This document shows positions 8,151 through 15,900 of a stretch of 18,108 bases of DNA, piece by piece. Source of the stretch: CAYSPU01 sp964432995 (GTDB lineage Bacteria > Verrucomicrobiota > Verrucomicrobiia > Limisphaerales > JAHDYP01); contig CAYSPU010000110.1 of the NCBI GenBank assembly GCA_964432995.1, positions 1 to 18,108 of the forward strand. Direction: 5' to 3'. The notes under the pieces were generated by a model, which saw only the letters and a list, made by a program, of their open reading frames with translations, was not told the DNA's origin and did no database searches. Every line of letters starts with the position of its first letter. Positions within the stretch are counted from its first letter, which is position 1. The position numbers and the translations under genes are program-made.

Positions 8151-8156
8151 GATTGT

Positions 8157-8163
8157 CTCCGCC
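8157..8163 (-). promoter_or_regulatory. Ribosome-binding site for the interrupted surface-protein gene
   Basis: On the minus strand GGCGGAG lies 6 bases upstream of the ATG at 8150. This favours that start over the upstream in-frame ATG at 8240. Confidence 0.6.
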
Positions 8164-8359
8164 GATTCATGGTCAGTTGAAGCACCGTCTCGAACACGCC
8201 GGTATGGAAATGGCGCGTCCTGCGTCGCCGGACCGTTCATGGCCGTCAGGCGGTGGAGCGCCTTCCGGAAGGTGCGAACGGCTCGTTAGTAACCTCGCAG
8301 AGCCACCGTCCGATGGCCAATACCGCGCACGCGACAAAGCGACCCCCTGGATTCCGAGC

Positions 8360-8381
8360 GAACGCGTTGAGAACGCGTTGA
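8360..8381. repeat. Two tandem 11-bp units each holding the palindrome AACGCGTT
   Basis: GAACGCGTTGA is repeated exactly at 8360-8370 and 8371-8381. Each unit contains the perfect 8-bp palindrome AACGCGTT (8361-8368 and 8372-8379). The 11-bp spacing puts both palindromes on about the same face of the helix, as in cooperative operator sites. Operator function is inferred. Confidence 0.6.
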
Positions 8382-8504
8382 TTAGTGGAGAACACCGCGT
8401 CGCATGTCAAGCCGATGGATGATTCCAGGTCCAACTCCGGCCTGCTTCGCTGGTTTCACCTTGAAGACCACCCCGCGTTGCGGGCGCGCTTCACCCTGTG
8501 AGAG

Positions 8505-8572
8505 GGCATCCTATTAAAGACCTGTCCCTTTGTATTCTGGCATCCTATTAAAGACCTGTCCCTTTGTATTCT
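8505..8572. repeat. Perfect 2 x 34-bp tandem repeat, REP/RAYT-like
   Basis: Two identical 34-bp units (8505-8538, 8539-8572) each contain the core CTATTAAAGACCTGTCCCTT, which includes GACCTGTC (GAC-CT-GTC) between AAA and TTT. Directly after, AAAGGACCGACCCCGTCC (8573-8590) looks like a diverged piece of the same theme. AAAGACCTG(T/A)CCC-type sequences are known to me as scattered intergenic elements near RAYT/IS200-like transposases in environmental genomes. No such transposase gene is in this window. Confidence 0.8.
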
Positions 8573-8757
8573 AAAGGACCGACCCCGTCCCCACGCGAAA
8601 GCGCGGTGCCGCTCTCTCTGGGTCCAGTGGACGCGGGGGCGCTCGAAGTAGGCCTGGGTCGCCGATTGCCCGTCGAGCCGACGGCGGGGAGAGTCATCAT
8701 CTGCCGGGCAATTCGGATTCCAGCCACAGCCGGTGTCCTCGTCTCTGGTCGTTGTTT

Positions 8758-8803
8758 TCGTCCTCGAACCCGCGGCTTCTGCAATCCCGCGGACGAAGGA
8801 CGA
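8758..8803. promoter_or_regulatory. Long imperfect stem-loop in the sigma-factor leader
   Basis: TCGTCCT (8758-8764) pairs with AGGACGA (8797-8803), and CCGCGG (8770-8775) pairs with CCGCGG (8787-8792). The stem has a 5/4-base internal loop and an 11-base terminal loop. It ends about 80 bases before the sigma-factor ATG. It could be a leader structure or protein-binding site; there is no T-run, so a simple terminator is unlikely. Confidence 0.45.
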
Positions 8804-8885
8804 GTGGTTTCGACTGCAAAGCTCGACGCCTTGTCCAAAACTCGCGGTTTGCCGGAAGTACTGGTACAACATGGCCCGTTAACGC

Positions 8886-9437
8886 ATGTCGCCAGACTCA
8901 GAGCGTCCTTCCGAGGATTCAACCGCCGCGCAGCAGCGGTTTCTCTCCCTCTTCCTGCGCAGCGAGCGGGAAGTCTTTCGCTACGTGGCGGCCCTGATTC
9001 CCAACGTGGCGGACGCGGAGGACATCGTGCAGCAGACGGCCCTGGCGCTCTGGGAGAAGTTCGACGCCTACGATCCCAGTCAACCGTTCACCCCGTGGGC
9101 CTGCCGGTTCGCGCTGAACAAGGCGCGCCAGTGGATCGAGCGCCGCCAGCGCTGGCAAGCCCTGCTGGAACACGGCTTGGCCGAGGAGCTGGCTGCGCGG
9201 CGACAGGAGTTGCAGCCCGAGTTCGAACGCCGCCTGCGGCACCTGGATGCCTGCCTCGAGCAGCTTCCTCTCGCCCAGAAGTCCCTCGTCAAGGCGTATT
9301 ACTACGATCGCCACCGCATCGAAGCCGTGGCGCAGCAGACCGGCCGCAGCGTTGCCGCCACCTACAAGATGCTCCAGCGCGTCCGGCATGCGCTCCAGCG
9401 CTGCGTCGAGGGCCGGGTCCAGCCGGAGATGGCATGA
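8886..9437 (+). CDS. ECF RNA polymerase sigma factor (Rhodopirellula/Verrucomicrobium-type)
   Basis: The 183-residue product has the usual length and two-domain layout of an ECF sigma-70 factor. Region 2 (~19-88) reads FLSLFLRSEREVFRYVAALI, NVADAEDIVQQTALALWEKF and PFTPWACRFALNKARQW: the core-binding and -10 recognition helices. Region 4 (~119-173) reads LEQLPLAQKSLVKAYYYD...IEAVAQQTGRSVAATYKMLQRV: the helix-turn-helix for the -35 element. The extra GRSVAATYKMLQRVR helix is typical of the planctomycete/verrucomicrobial group. The gene overlaps the next by four bases (ATGA), so sigma factor and putative anti-sigma partner are translationally coupled. It probably directs transcription of this operon, possibly including itself. 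No Shine-Dalgarno sequence is obvious before the ATG at 8886; the structured leader upstream may matter. Confidence 0.92.
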   Translation: MSPDSERPSEDSTAAQQRFLSLFLRSEREVFRYVAALIPNVADAEDIVQQTALALWEKFDAYDPSQPFTPWACRFALNKARQWIERRQRWQALLEHGLAEELAARRQELQPEFERRLRHLDACLEQLPLAQKSLVKAYYYDRHRIEAVAQQTGRSVAATYKMLQRVRHALQRCVEGRVQPEMA

Positions 9438-11065
9438 GCCCGTCCTTTCCATCCCCCGAGTTCGACGACGCCGTGGCGGCGGCCTGCCACGGCTCGGCAA
9501 CCGAAGCCGACCTCCGCGCCCTGAACGAGCTGCTGCGGCGCGATTCCTCCGCCCGGGACGAATACCTGTTTCGCCTCGAACTGCACGCGCGGCTGGCGTC
9601 CGAGCCCGACCTCTTTTCCGAGAACACGGAGTCGGCTCGAGCCTCGGCTACGCCCCTGCCCGCCCCGGCAGGGCGGCCGATGGCGTCCATTGCCAAACCG
9701 CTGACGCCCGACTTCCGGCGTCGCGGCGTGCGTCCGCTGGCCTGGGCAGCCGGCCTGGTCCTCGCTGCGGTCGGCATCTGGGTCTTGGGCTGGAAATGGA
9801 CGACCGCAGGCCGGCCGGCCACGAGCACCGCCGTCGCCATGCTGACCCGCACCGTGGACGCCCAATGGGCCGAGGGCAAGCAACGGCCGCGCGTGGGCAG
9901 TGCCCTGAAACCAGGCTGGCTGCGACTCCGATCCGGTCTCGCCCAAGTGGTGTTCTACAGCGGCGCGCGGGTGGTGCTGGAAGGCCCGGCCGAGCTGCGG
10001 CTCGTTTCGGCCAACGAAGCCGCCTGCCCGAGGGGACGTTTGCTGGCGGAAGTGCCGGAGCCGGCGCGCGGTTTCCGGCTGAGCACCGACCAGCTCAAGC
10101 TGGTGGATCTCGGCACCTCGTTCGGGATCGATGCCACCTCCCGCCAGACCGAAGTTCACGTATTCAAGGGAAAGGTGGAGTTGCGTCCGGGAACACGCGC
10201 GACGCAGCCTCTGACGGAACAACAGGCGGCCGTGGTGCGGGAGAACGCCGCCCCGCGCCTCATGGAGGCCAGCGCCACGGCCTTCTCTTCGATGTTCGAG
10301 TTTCAGCAGCGGTCGTTGGCCTCGGAGGCCTTCCGCTATGAACGCTGGCAATTCGCGAACGCGCAGCTCAACGAAGACCCGTCGCTGGTTGTTCATTTGG
10401 ATTTCGAGAACCTGAGCGGCACGGACTGGACGCTGCGCAATGCGGCGGCGAGGAACCGTTCCGTGCCGAATGCCACCGTGGTCGGCTGTGTGCGCGGCGA
10501 GGGCCGCTGGCGCGAGAAGCAGGCCCTCGAGTTGCAGACCGTCAACGACCGGGTGCGCCTGGCCGTGCCGGGGGACTTCGACGCCCTAACCCTTTCGGCC
10601 TGGGTCTGCATCAAGGGGCTGGATCGGCAGTTCAACTCGCTGTTCATGTGCGACGGATTCGAGCCGGGGACGATCCACTGGCTGATCCGGGATGACGGTG
10701 TCCTGGGGCTTACCGTGATTGGCCCGCGCGCCGGGAAGTTCCAGATCCTGGCCAGCTCGCCCGTGCCCCGGCTGGAGGAATTCGGCATGTGGCTGCATTT
10801 GGCGGTCGTCCTCGATGGCCGGAACCGGCAGGTGATTCACTATGTCGATGGCGAACCGGTTTCCCGCCACGCGCTGCGCATCGAGCCGCCATTTCGGATT
10901 GGTCCGGCCGAACTGGGCAACTGGAATGCCCAGAGCGGTTCCGACCCCACCCCGTTCCTGATCCGCAACCTAAGCGGCTCGTTCGACGAATTCGCGCTTT
11001 TCGGCCGCGCCCTCAGTGACGGGCAAGTGCGCGAACTTCACGCCCAGGGCAAGCCCTACCCGTAA
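9434..11065 (+). CDS. FecR-domain membrane protein with LamG domain (putative anti-sigma/sensor)
   Basis: The ATG at 9434 overlaps the sigma-factor stop. The frame runs further upstream (to 8564) but only through intergenic and out-of-frame sigma sequence, so I reject that. The product is 543 residues. Residues 1-60 (FDDAVAAACHGSATEADLRA, NELLRRDSSARDEYLFRL) match the cytoplasmic N-terminus typical of anti-sigma/FecR partners in this phylum. Residues 101-120 (PLAWAAGLVLAAVGIWVLGW) form one membrane span. Residues ~155-255 are a FecR domain (LRLRSGLAQVVFYSGARVVL, VDLGTSFGIDA, TEVHVFKGKVEL). Residues ~319-540 are a LamG/concanavalin-like domain (LVVHLDFENLSG, LTLSAWVCI, GSFDEFALFGRALSDGQVRE). 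Likely role: it holds the sigma factor until the outer LamG domain, possibly glycan-binding, gives a signal. The ligand is not known. Confidence 0.88.
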   Translation: MSPSFPSPEFDDAVAAACHGSATEADLRALNELLRRDSSARDEYLFRLELHARLASEPDLFSENTESARASATPLPAPAGRPMASIAKPLTPDFRRRGVRPLAWAAGLVLAAVGIWVLGWKWTTAGRPATSTAVAMLTRTVDAQWAEGKQRPRVGSALKPGWLRLRSGLAQVVFYSGARVVLEGPAELRLVSANEAACPRGRLLAEVPEPARGFRLSTDQLKLVDLGTSFGIDATSRQTEVHVFKGKVELRPGTRATQPLTEQQAAVVRENAAPRLMEASATAFSSMFEFQQRSLASEAFRYERWQFANAQLNEDPSLVVHLDFENLSGTDWTLRNAAARNRSVPNATVVGCVRGEGRWREKQALELQTVNDRVRLAVPGDFDALTLSAWVCIKGLDRQFNSLFMCDGFEPGTIHWLIRDDGVLGLTVIGPRAGKFQILASSPVPRLEEFGMWLHLAVVLDGRNRQVIHYVDGEPVSRHALRIEPPFRIGPAELGNWNAQSGSDPTPFLIRNLSGSFDEFALFGRALSDGQVRELHAQGKPYP

Positions 11066-11094
11066 TCCCGCCAACCAACTCCGAACACCTTCCT

Positions 11095-13446
11095 GTGAAG
11101 ACCAACCTGATGAAGTGGGCCGCGCTCGCGATGGCGGTTACCGGCTCGGCGACCAAGGCCCTGGGGGCCGTCGCCGACGCCAATCCTCATTTGCTCTGGT
11201 ATGACAAGCCGGCCGTGAAATGGGAGGAGGCGCTGCCGGTGGGCAACGGCCGCCTGGGGGCGATGGTATTCGGGCAGCCGGCCGCGGAGCGGTTGCAGTT
11301 GAATGAGGCCACCCTCTGGGCTGGCGGCCCGTACGACCCGGTGAATCCCGACGCGAAAGAAGCGCTGCCGCAAGTCCGACAACTGGTCAACGAAGGCAAG
11401 TACCGCGAAGCCGCCAAGCTCGTCAGCGCGAAGGTCATGGCGAAACCCCTCGGGCAGATGCCGTACCAGACCATCGGCGATCTGCTCCTGACCTTCCCGG
11501 GGGCGACGAATGTGGCCGCCTACCGGCGCGACCTGGACCTCGACACCGCGACCGCGACGGTCCGTTACACCAGCGGCGGCGTGTCCTACACCCGCGAGGT
11601 GCTGGCGAGTGCGCCGGACAACGTCATCGTGGTGCGGCTCACGGCCGACAAGCCGGGAACGCTCTCTTTCGTTGCCGGGATGAAGACGCCCATGAAGGCG
11701 AAGCTGGAAACGGAGGGCGGCGACACCCTGGTCCTGCGGGGAATGGGTGGCGACTCGGGAGGCATCAAAGGCCAACTGCAGTTCCAGGCCCGGGTCAAGG
11801 TCATCGCCAAGGGAGGCACGGTCTCGGCGGACTCCGATCGGGTCTCCGTGTCCAATGCCCGCGAAGCCCTCCTGCTCATCGCCGCCGCGACGAGCTACCG
11901 GAGGTTTGACGATGTGAGCGGCGACCCCGAGAGGCTCACCCGGCAGCAACTGGCGGCGGCGGCTCGCAAGTCCTTCGCCCAACTGCGCAAGGCCCAGCGC
12001 CAAGATCACCAGGCCCTGTTCCGCCGCGTCAGCATCGATTTGGGCCGGAGCGACTCGATGCAGTTGCCGACGGACGCGCGCATTCGGCGCTTCGCGGAGG
12101 GCAACGACCCGCAACTGGCGGCGCTGTACTACCAGTTTGGGCGCTATTTGCTGATCAGTTGTTCGCGACCCGGCGGGCAACCGGCCAACCTGCAGGGCCT
12201 CTGGAATGCCAGCCTGAACCCGCCCTGGCAGAGCAAATACACGATCAACATCAACACCGAGATGAACTACTGGCCGGCCGAGTCCGGCAACCTGGCCGAA
12301 TGCGTCGAGCCCCTGATCGCCATGGTGAACGACCTCACCGTCACCGGGGGGCGGACCGCTCGGAACATGTACGGGGCTCGCGGTTGGGTGGTGCATCACA
12401 ACACCGACCTGTGGCGCGCCACGGCGCCCATTGACGGACCCGACTGGGGCATGTGGCCCTGCGGCGGCGCTTGGTTGTGCCTGCATCTCTGGGATCGATA
12501 CGAGTTCAGCCGCGCCCGGGCCGACCTGGAACGCATTTACCCCGCGCTGCGAGGCGCCTCGGAGTTCTTCCTCGACACGCTCCAGGAGGAACCGAAGAAA
12601 CAGTGGCTCGTCACCAATCCTTCGCTTTCGCCCGAGAATAATCACCCGTTTGGTTCGGCGGTCTGCGCCGGTCCCACGATGGACATGCAGATCCTCCGCG
12701 ACCTGTTCGCCCACACCATCCAGGCGGCGGCAACGCTCGGCGTGGATGCGGAACTCCGCCGGCAACTCGCCGCCGCGCGGTCCCGGTTGGCTCCCAACCA
12801 GGTGGGCAGTGCGGGGCAGTTGCAGGAATGGCTCGAGGACTGGGACCTAAAGGCGGGCGATATGCACCATCGCCACGTGTCGCACCTCTACGGCTTGTAT
12901 CCGGGTCGGGACATCCACCGTCGCGACACCCCGGCCCTCGCGGCCGCGGTGAAGAAGTCGCTCGAGATTCGCGGGGACCGGGCCACCGGGTGGGCGACGG
13001 CCTGGCGCATCTGCCTGTGGACCCACCTGGGCGAGGGCGATCACGCGTTTGAAATCCTGAAGTTCCTCATCAGCCCGGAGCGCACCTATCCGAACATGTT
13101 CGACGCCCATCCACCTTTCCAGATCGATGGCAACTTCGGGGGAGCGGCGGGCATTGCGGACATGCTGATGCAAAGCCGGCTGAGCGCCCACGAGGGATCC
13201 TCGAGCCCGGCGTCGAAGGCGGAAATCGAGCTGCTGCCGGCGCTGCCCGGGGCATGGCCAACCGGCCGCGTGCACGGCCTGCGGGCGCGCGGCGGTTTCG
13301 AGGTGGATCTGGCCTGGCGGGACGGGAAGCTGGTGGAAGCGGCGGTTCGCTCGCTGCACGGTGGGCCCGTCCAATTGCGCTACGGCTCGCTGACACGCGA
13401 GGTGAAACTGGCCAAGGGCAAGACCTATCGCTGGAACGGCCAGTAA
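11095..13446 (+). CDS. GH95 family alpha-L-fucosidase (or alpha-L-galactosidase), secreted
   Basis: The 783-residue product has an export-type N-terminus (MKTNLMKWAALAMAVTGSAT). The N-terminal beta-sandwich (~33-260) starts with LLWYDKPAVKWEEALPVGNG and LGAMVFG...LQLNEATLWAGGP, the signature of GH95. The (alpha/alpha)6 barrel carries the catalytic set known for this family: Asn385 and Asn387 in YTININTEMNYWPAESG, the acid Glu514 in SLSPEN, and Asp678 in FQIDGNFGG. A C-terminal beta domain follows (ELLPALPGAWPTGRVHGLRA). All key residues and the usual length are present. GH95 enzymes are inverting exo-glycosidases that remove terminal alpha-1,2-linked L-fucose (or L-galactose) from glycans such as xyloglucan side chains, mucin or milk-type oligosaccharides; the actual substrate here is not readable. 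The start is GTG at 11095; an in-frame ATG at 11110 is an alternative. It lies 29 bp after the FecR gene in the same operon. Confidence 0.93.
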   Translation: MKTNLMKWAALAMAVTGSATKALGAVADANPHLLWYDKPAVKWEEALPVGNGRLGAMVFGQPAAERLQLNEATLWAGGPYDPVNPDAKEALPQVRQLVNEGKYREAAKLVSAKVMAKPLGQMPYQTIGDLLLTFPGATNVAAYRRDLDLDTATATVRYTSGGVSYTREVLASAPDNVIVVRLTADKPGTLSFVAGMKTPMKAKLETEGGDTLVLRGMGGDSGGIKGQLQFQARVKVIAKGGTVSADSDRVSVSNAREALLLIAAATSYRRFDDVSGDPERLTRQQLAAAARKSFAQLRKAQRQDHQALFRRVSIDLGRSDSMQLPTDARIRRFAEGNDPQLAALYYQFGRYLLISCSRPGGQPANLQGLWNASLNPPWQSKYTININTEMNYWPAESGNLAECVEPLIAMVNDLTVTGGRTARNMYGARGWVVHHNTDLWRATAPIDGPDWGMWPCGGAWLCLHLWDRYEFSRARADLERIYPALRGASEFFLDTLQEEPKKQWLVTNPSLSPENNHPFGSAVCAGPTMDMQILRDLFAHTIQAAATLGVDAELRRQLAAARSRLAPNQVGSAGQLQEWLEDWDLKAGDMHHRHVSHLYGLYPGRDIHRRDTPALAAAVKKSLEIRGDRATGWATAWRICLWTHLGEGDHAFEILKFLISPERTYPNMFDAHPPFQIDGNFGGAAGIADMLMQSRLSAHEGSSSPASKAEIELLPALPGAWPTGRVHGLRARGGFEVDLAWRDGKLVEAAVRSLHGGPVQLRYGSLTREVKLAKGKTYRWNGQ

Positions 13447-13497
13447 TTCGCACGCCCTCGAATCAGGAATCGATCACACCCTTCACAAAAGGCGCAC

Positions 13498-15825
13498 ATG
13501 AAGAAGACAGGGATGCTGCTCCTTTGCGGTATCACCGGCTGGCTGGCCTGCGTGGTTCATGCCGCGGACATCTCGGGCCAGTGGCAGACGGAGTTCGACA
13601 CGGAGGAGTTGGTCGCCAAACGTGTGGAGTCCGCGGCTGCGGGAACCGCCAGCGCGGCCAGCGCCGCCGCCAGCGCCGCACCGCGTCGAAGACCCGGAGG
13701 CTTCGGCGGTCCCATCGTGCTGGGCCCGGACGACAAACCGGCCTTTGACGATCCGCCAGCCGGCATCGACCAGAAACGCGAGGGCATCCCGCACGGCAAA
13801 CTCGAGAGGATCGAATACGACTCCAAGACCGTGGGGACCAAACGCAAGATGCAGGTCTACACGCCGCCCGGTTACTCGCCGGACAAGAAGTACCCCGTGC
13901 TCTACCTGCTGCACGGCATCGGCGGCGACGAAACGGAATGGCAGCGGTTCGCCCATCCGGACGTTCTCCTCGACAACCTCATTGCGGACGGGAAAGCCGT
14001 GCCGATGATCGTGGTCATGCCCAACGGCCGGGCGCAGAAGAACGACCGGGCGGACGCGGGCATGGGGGCGGCGCCCGCCTTTGCGGTATTCGAGCGCGAC
14101 CTGCTGGCTGACGTCATTCCCGCGATTCAGTCACGGTATAGCACGCTTACGGATCGGGAGTATCGCGCCCTGGCGGGGCTCTCGATGGGCGGCGGGCAAT
14201 CGTTGAACTTCGGGCTTGGACACCTCGACACCTTCGCCTGGGTGGGAGGGTTTTCCTCGGCGCCCAATACCAAGCCACCGGAGCAACTGGTTCCGGATCC
14301 GGCGGCCGCGACCCGGCAATTGAAGCTCTTGTGGTTGTCCTGCGGAAACAAGGATGGACTGATCCGGATCAGCCAGGGCGTGCACGCCTATCTCAAGGAA
14401 AAGCAGGTCCCGCACATCTGGCACGTGGATGGCAACGGCCACGACGCGACCCACTGGAGAAACGCCCTGTATTCCTTCGCCCAGAAGTTGTTCGTTCCCA
14501 CCCGGGGCATCGCGCCGGCCGCCTCGGCGGCTGACCAACCCAAACCCGACGGCAATGAATGGGCACGCACCGCCAACAACTGGCCTCAGTTCCGCGGGCC
14601 AACTGGCGACGGCATCTCTCTGGCAAAGGACCTCCCTTTGACCTGGAGCCCAACTCAGAACGTGAAGTGGAAGAGCCCCATCCCCGGACGGGGACGATCT
14701 TCACCCGTGATTCTCGGTGAACGGATCTGGCTCACGACGGCGTCCGAGACCAACGTTAGGACCTTTGCCGCGGGCCCCGACACAATGCAGCAAGCCGAGC
14801 GGGTGGTCATCGGAGTCGTGTGTTTGGACCGCGCCACCGGCAACCAGCTCTACTACCGGGAGCTGTTTGCTGTGGACAGCCCACCTGCCGTGAATGCCCT
14901 CAACAGCTATGCCACCCCCACTCCGGTGGTTGAACCCGGGCGATTGTATTGCGACTTCGGCACCTTCGGCACGGCATGCCTGAACGCGGATTCCGGCGAA
15001 GTGCTCTGGAAACGCCAGCTCCCCCTGGACCATCATCAGGGGCCAGGCAGTTCGCCCGCCCTCCACAAGAACCTCCTCATCCTCGTGCGGGACGGAACCG
15101 ACCAGCAATACGTCGCCGCCCTGGACAAACAGACCGGCACGACCGTCTGGAAGACCGACCGTCCCCCACTGGCCACCCCGGTCCGGGTATTCCGCAAGTC
15201 GTTTTCCACGCCGCTGGTGTTCGATGCGGCCGGAAGAGTCCAGATGGTCGTGCCCGGCGCCCAGTGGTTCGTCTCCTACGAACCGGAAACGGGCAACGAG
15301 ATCTGGCGCGTGGACAACGGAAAGGGCGAGACGGTGGCGCCCCGTCCCGTCTACGCCGATGGCTTGGTCTATGTCAGCACCGGCGTGTTCAGTGGCAAGG
15401 CCCAACTCTGGGCGATCCGCGTGGACGGGGAGGGCGACGTCACCAAAACCCATGTCGCCTGGAAGCTGCCCAGCTCCATCGGGTTCATGGCCTCGCCCCT
15501 GCTCTTGGGCGGCGAACTCTACCTCCTCAGCGATGACAGCTTCCTGACCTGCGTCGAGGCCCGGACCGGCGAGATCCTGAACAAGGTCCGAATCGGCGGC
15601 AACTTCTCTGCCTCTCCGGTCTGTGCCGAGGGCCGGATCTACTGTTTCAGTCGCGAAGGCAAGACCGTGGTGCTGCGGGCCGGCAAGGAGCTGACGCTGC
15701 TGGCAGAGAACCAACTGGATGGACCCGTCATCGCCTCGCCCGCCTTCGTCCATTCAGCGATCTACGTCCGCACCGACACCCATTTGTATTGTCTGTCCTC
15801 CGAATCTCCGCATGCACCGAATTGA
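13498..15825 (+). CDS. CE1 esterase fused to a PQQ-like beta-propeller
   Basis: The 775-residue product has a signal peptide (MKKTGMLLLCGITGWLACVVHA). Residues 23-45 (ADISGQWQTEFDTEELVAKR) look like the first and last strands of the lipocalin-like domain that is intact in the next gene, joined directly; an Ala-rich linker and RRRPGGFGGP follow. Residues ~95-345 are a CE1-type esterase of the feruloyl/acetyl-xylan esterase group: MQVYTPPGYS, KKYPVLYLLHGIGGDETEW, nucleophile Ser229 in GLSMGG, likely Asp286 in CGNKDG, and His315 in DGNGHD. Residues ~360-770 are a PQQ-like propeller (NNWPQFRGPTGDG, CLNADSGEVLWKRQLP, ALDKQTGTTVWKT, YEPETGNEIWRVDNGKGETV). I see no domain needed for redox use of PQQ, so the propeller may be a scaffold or binding module. 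The frame has no break, so this is a real fusion in the sequence given. It starts 51 bp after the GH95 gene. Confidence 0.9.
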   Translation: MKKTGMLLLCGITGWLACVVHAADISGQWQTEFDTEELVAKRVESAAAGTASAASAAASAAPRRRPGGFGGPIVLGPDDKPAFDDPPAGIDQKREGIPHGKLERIEYDSKTVGTKRKMQVYTPPGYSPDKKYPVLYLLHGIGGDETEWQRFAHPDVLLDNLIADGKAVPMIVVMPNGRAQKNDRADAGMGAAPAFAVFERDLLADVIPAIQSRYSTLTDREYRALAGLSMGGGQSLNFGLGHLDTFAWVGGFSSAPNTKPPEQLVPDPAAATRQLKLLWLSCGNKDGLIRISQGVHAYLKEKQVPHIWHVDGNGHDATHWRNALYSFAQKLFVPTRGIAPAASAADQPKPDGNEWARTANNWPQFRGPTGDGISLAKDLPLTWSPTQNVKWKSPIPGRGRSSPVILGERIWLTTASETNVRTFAAGPDTMQQAERVVIGVVCLDRATGNQLYYRELFAVDSPPAVNALNSYATPTPVVEPGRLYCDFGTFGTACLNADSGEVLWKRQLPLDHHQGPGSSPALHKNLLILVRDGTDQQYVAALDKQTGTTVWKTDRPPLATPVRVFRKSFSTPLVFDAAGRVQMVVPGAQWFVSYEPETGNEIWRVDNGKGETVAPRPVYADGLVYVSTGVFSGKAQLWAIRVDGEGDVTKTHVAWKLPSSIGFMASPLLLGGELYLLSDDSFLTCVEARTGEILNKVRIGGNFSASPVCAEGRIYCFSREGKTVVLRAGKELTLLAENQLDGPVIASPAFVHSAIYVRTDTHLYCLSSESPHAPN

Positions 15826-15900
15826 GCATCAGGCCCCATTCCCCTCTGTTCTCCCCGGAAACAACGTTCGGATCCAATGACCGCAAAACCTCAGGACTCC

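Larger units (their letters stand above)
8151..8885. other. Divergent intergenic region between the surface-protein gene and the sigma-factor operon
   Basis: These 735 bases hold no gene I can support. They contain the start region of the minus-strand gene, the 11-bp tandem palindrome at 8360-8381, the 34-bp tandem repeat at 8505-8572, and a leader to the sigma-factor gene with three hairpins: CC-A-CGC/GCG-C-GG with a GAAA loop at 8591-8606, CCGTCG/CGACGG at 8670-8684, and a larger one at 8758-8803. Promoters for both directions must lie here, but I see no convincing -35/-10 pair. Confidence 0.6.

Noticed and set aside
8564..9433. Upstream extension of the FecR/LamG frame by 290 codons
   Set aside because: It runs through intergenic DNA and out of frame through the sigma-factor gene. 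The ATGA overlap at 9434 is the normal coupled start.
11056..12765. 569-codon open frame on the minus strand
   Set aside because: It is antisense to the GH95 gene, has no recognisable domain, and overlaps all of the well-supported catalytic sequence.
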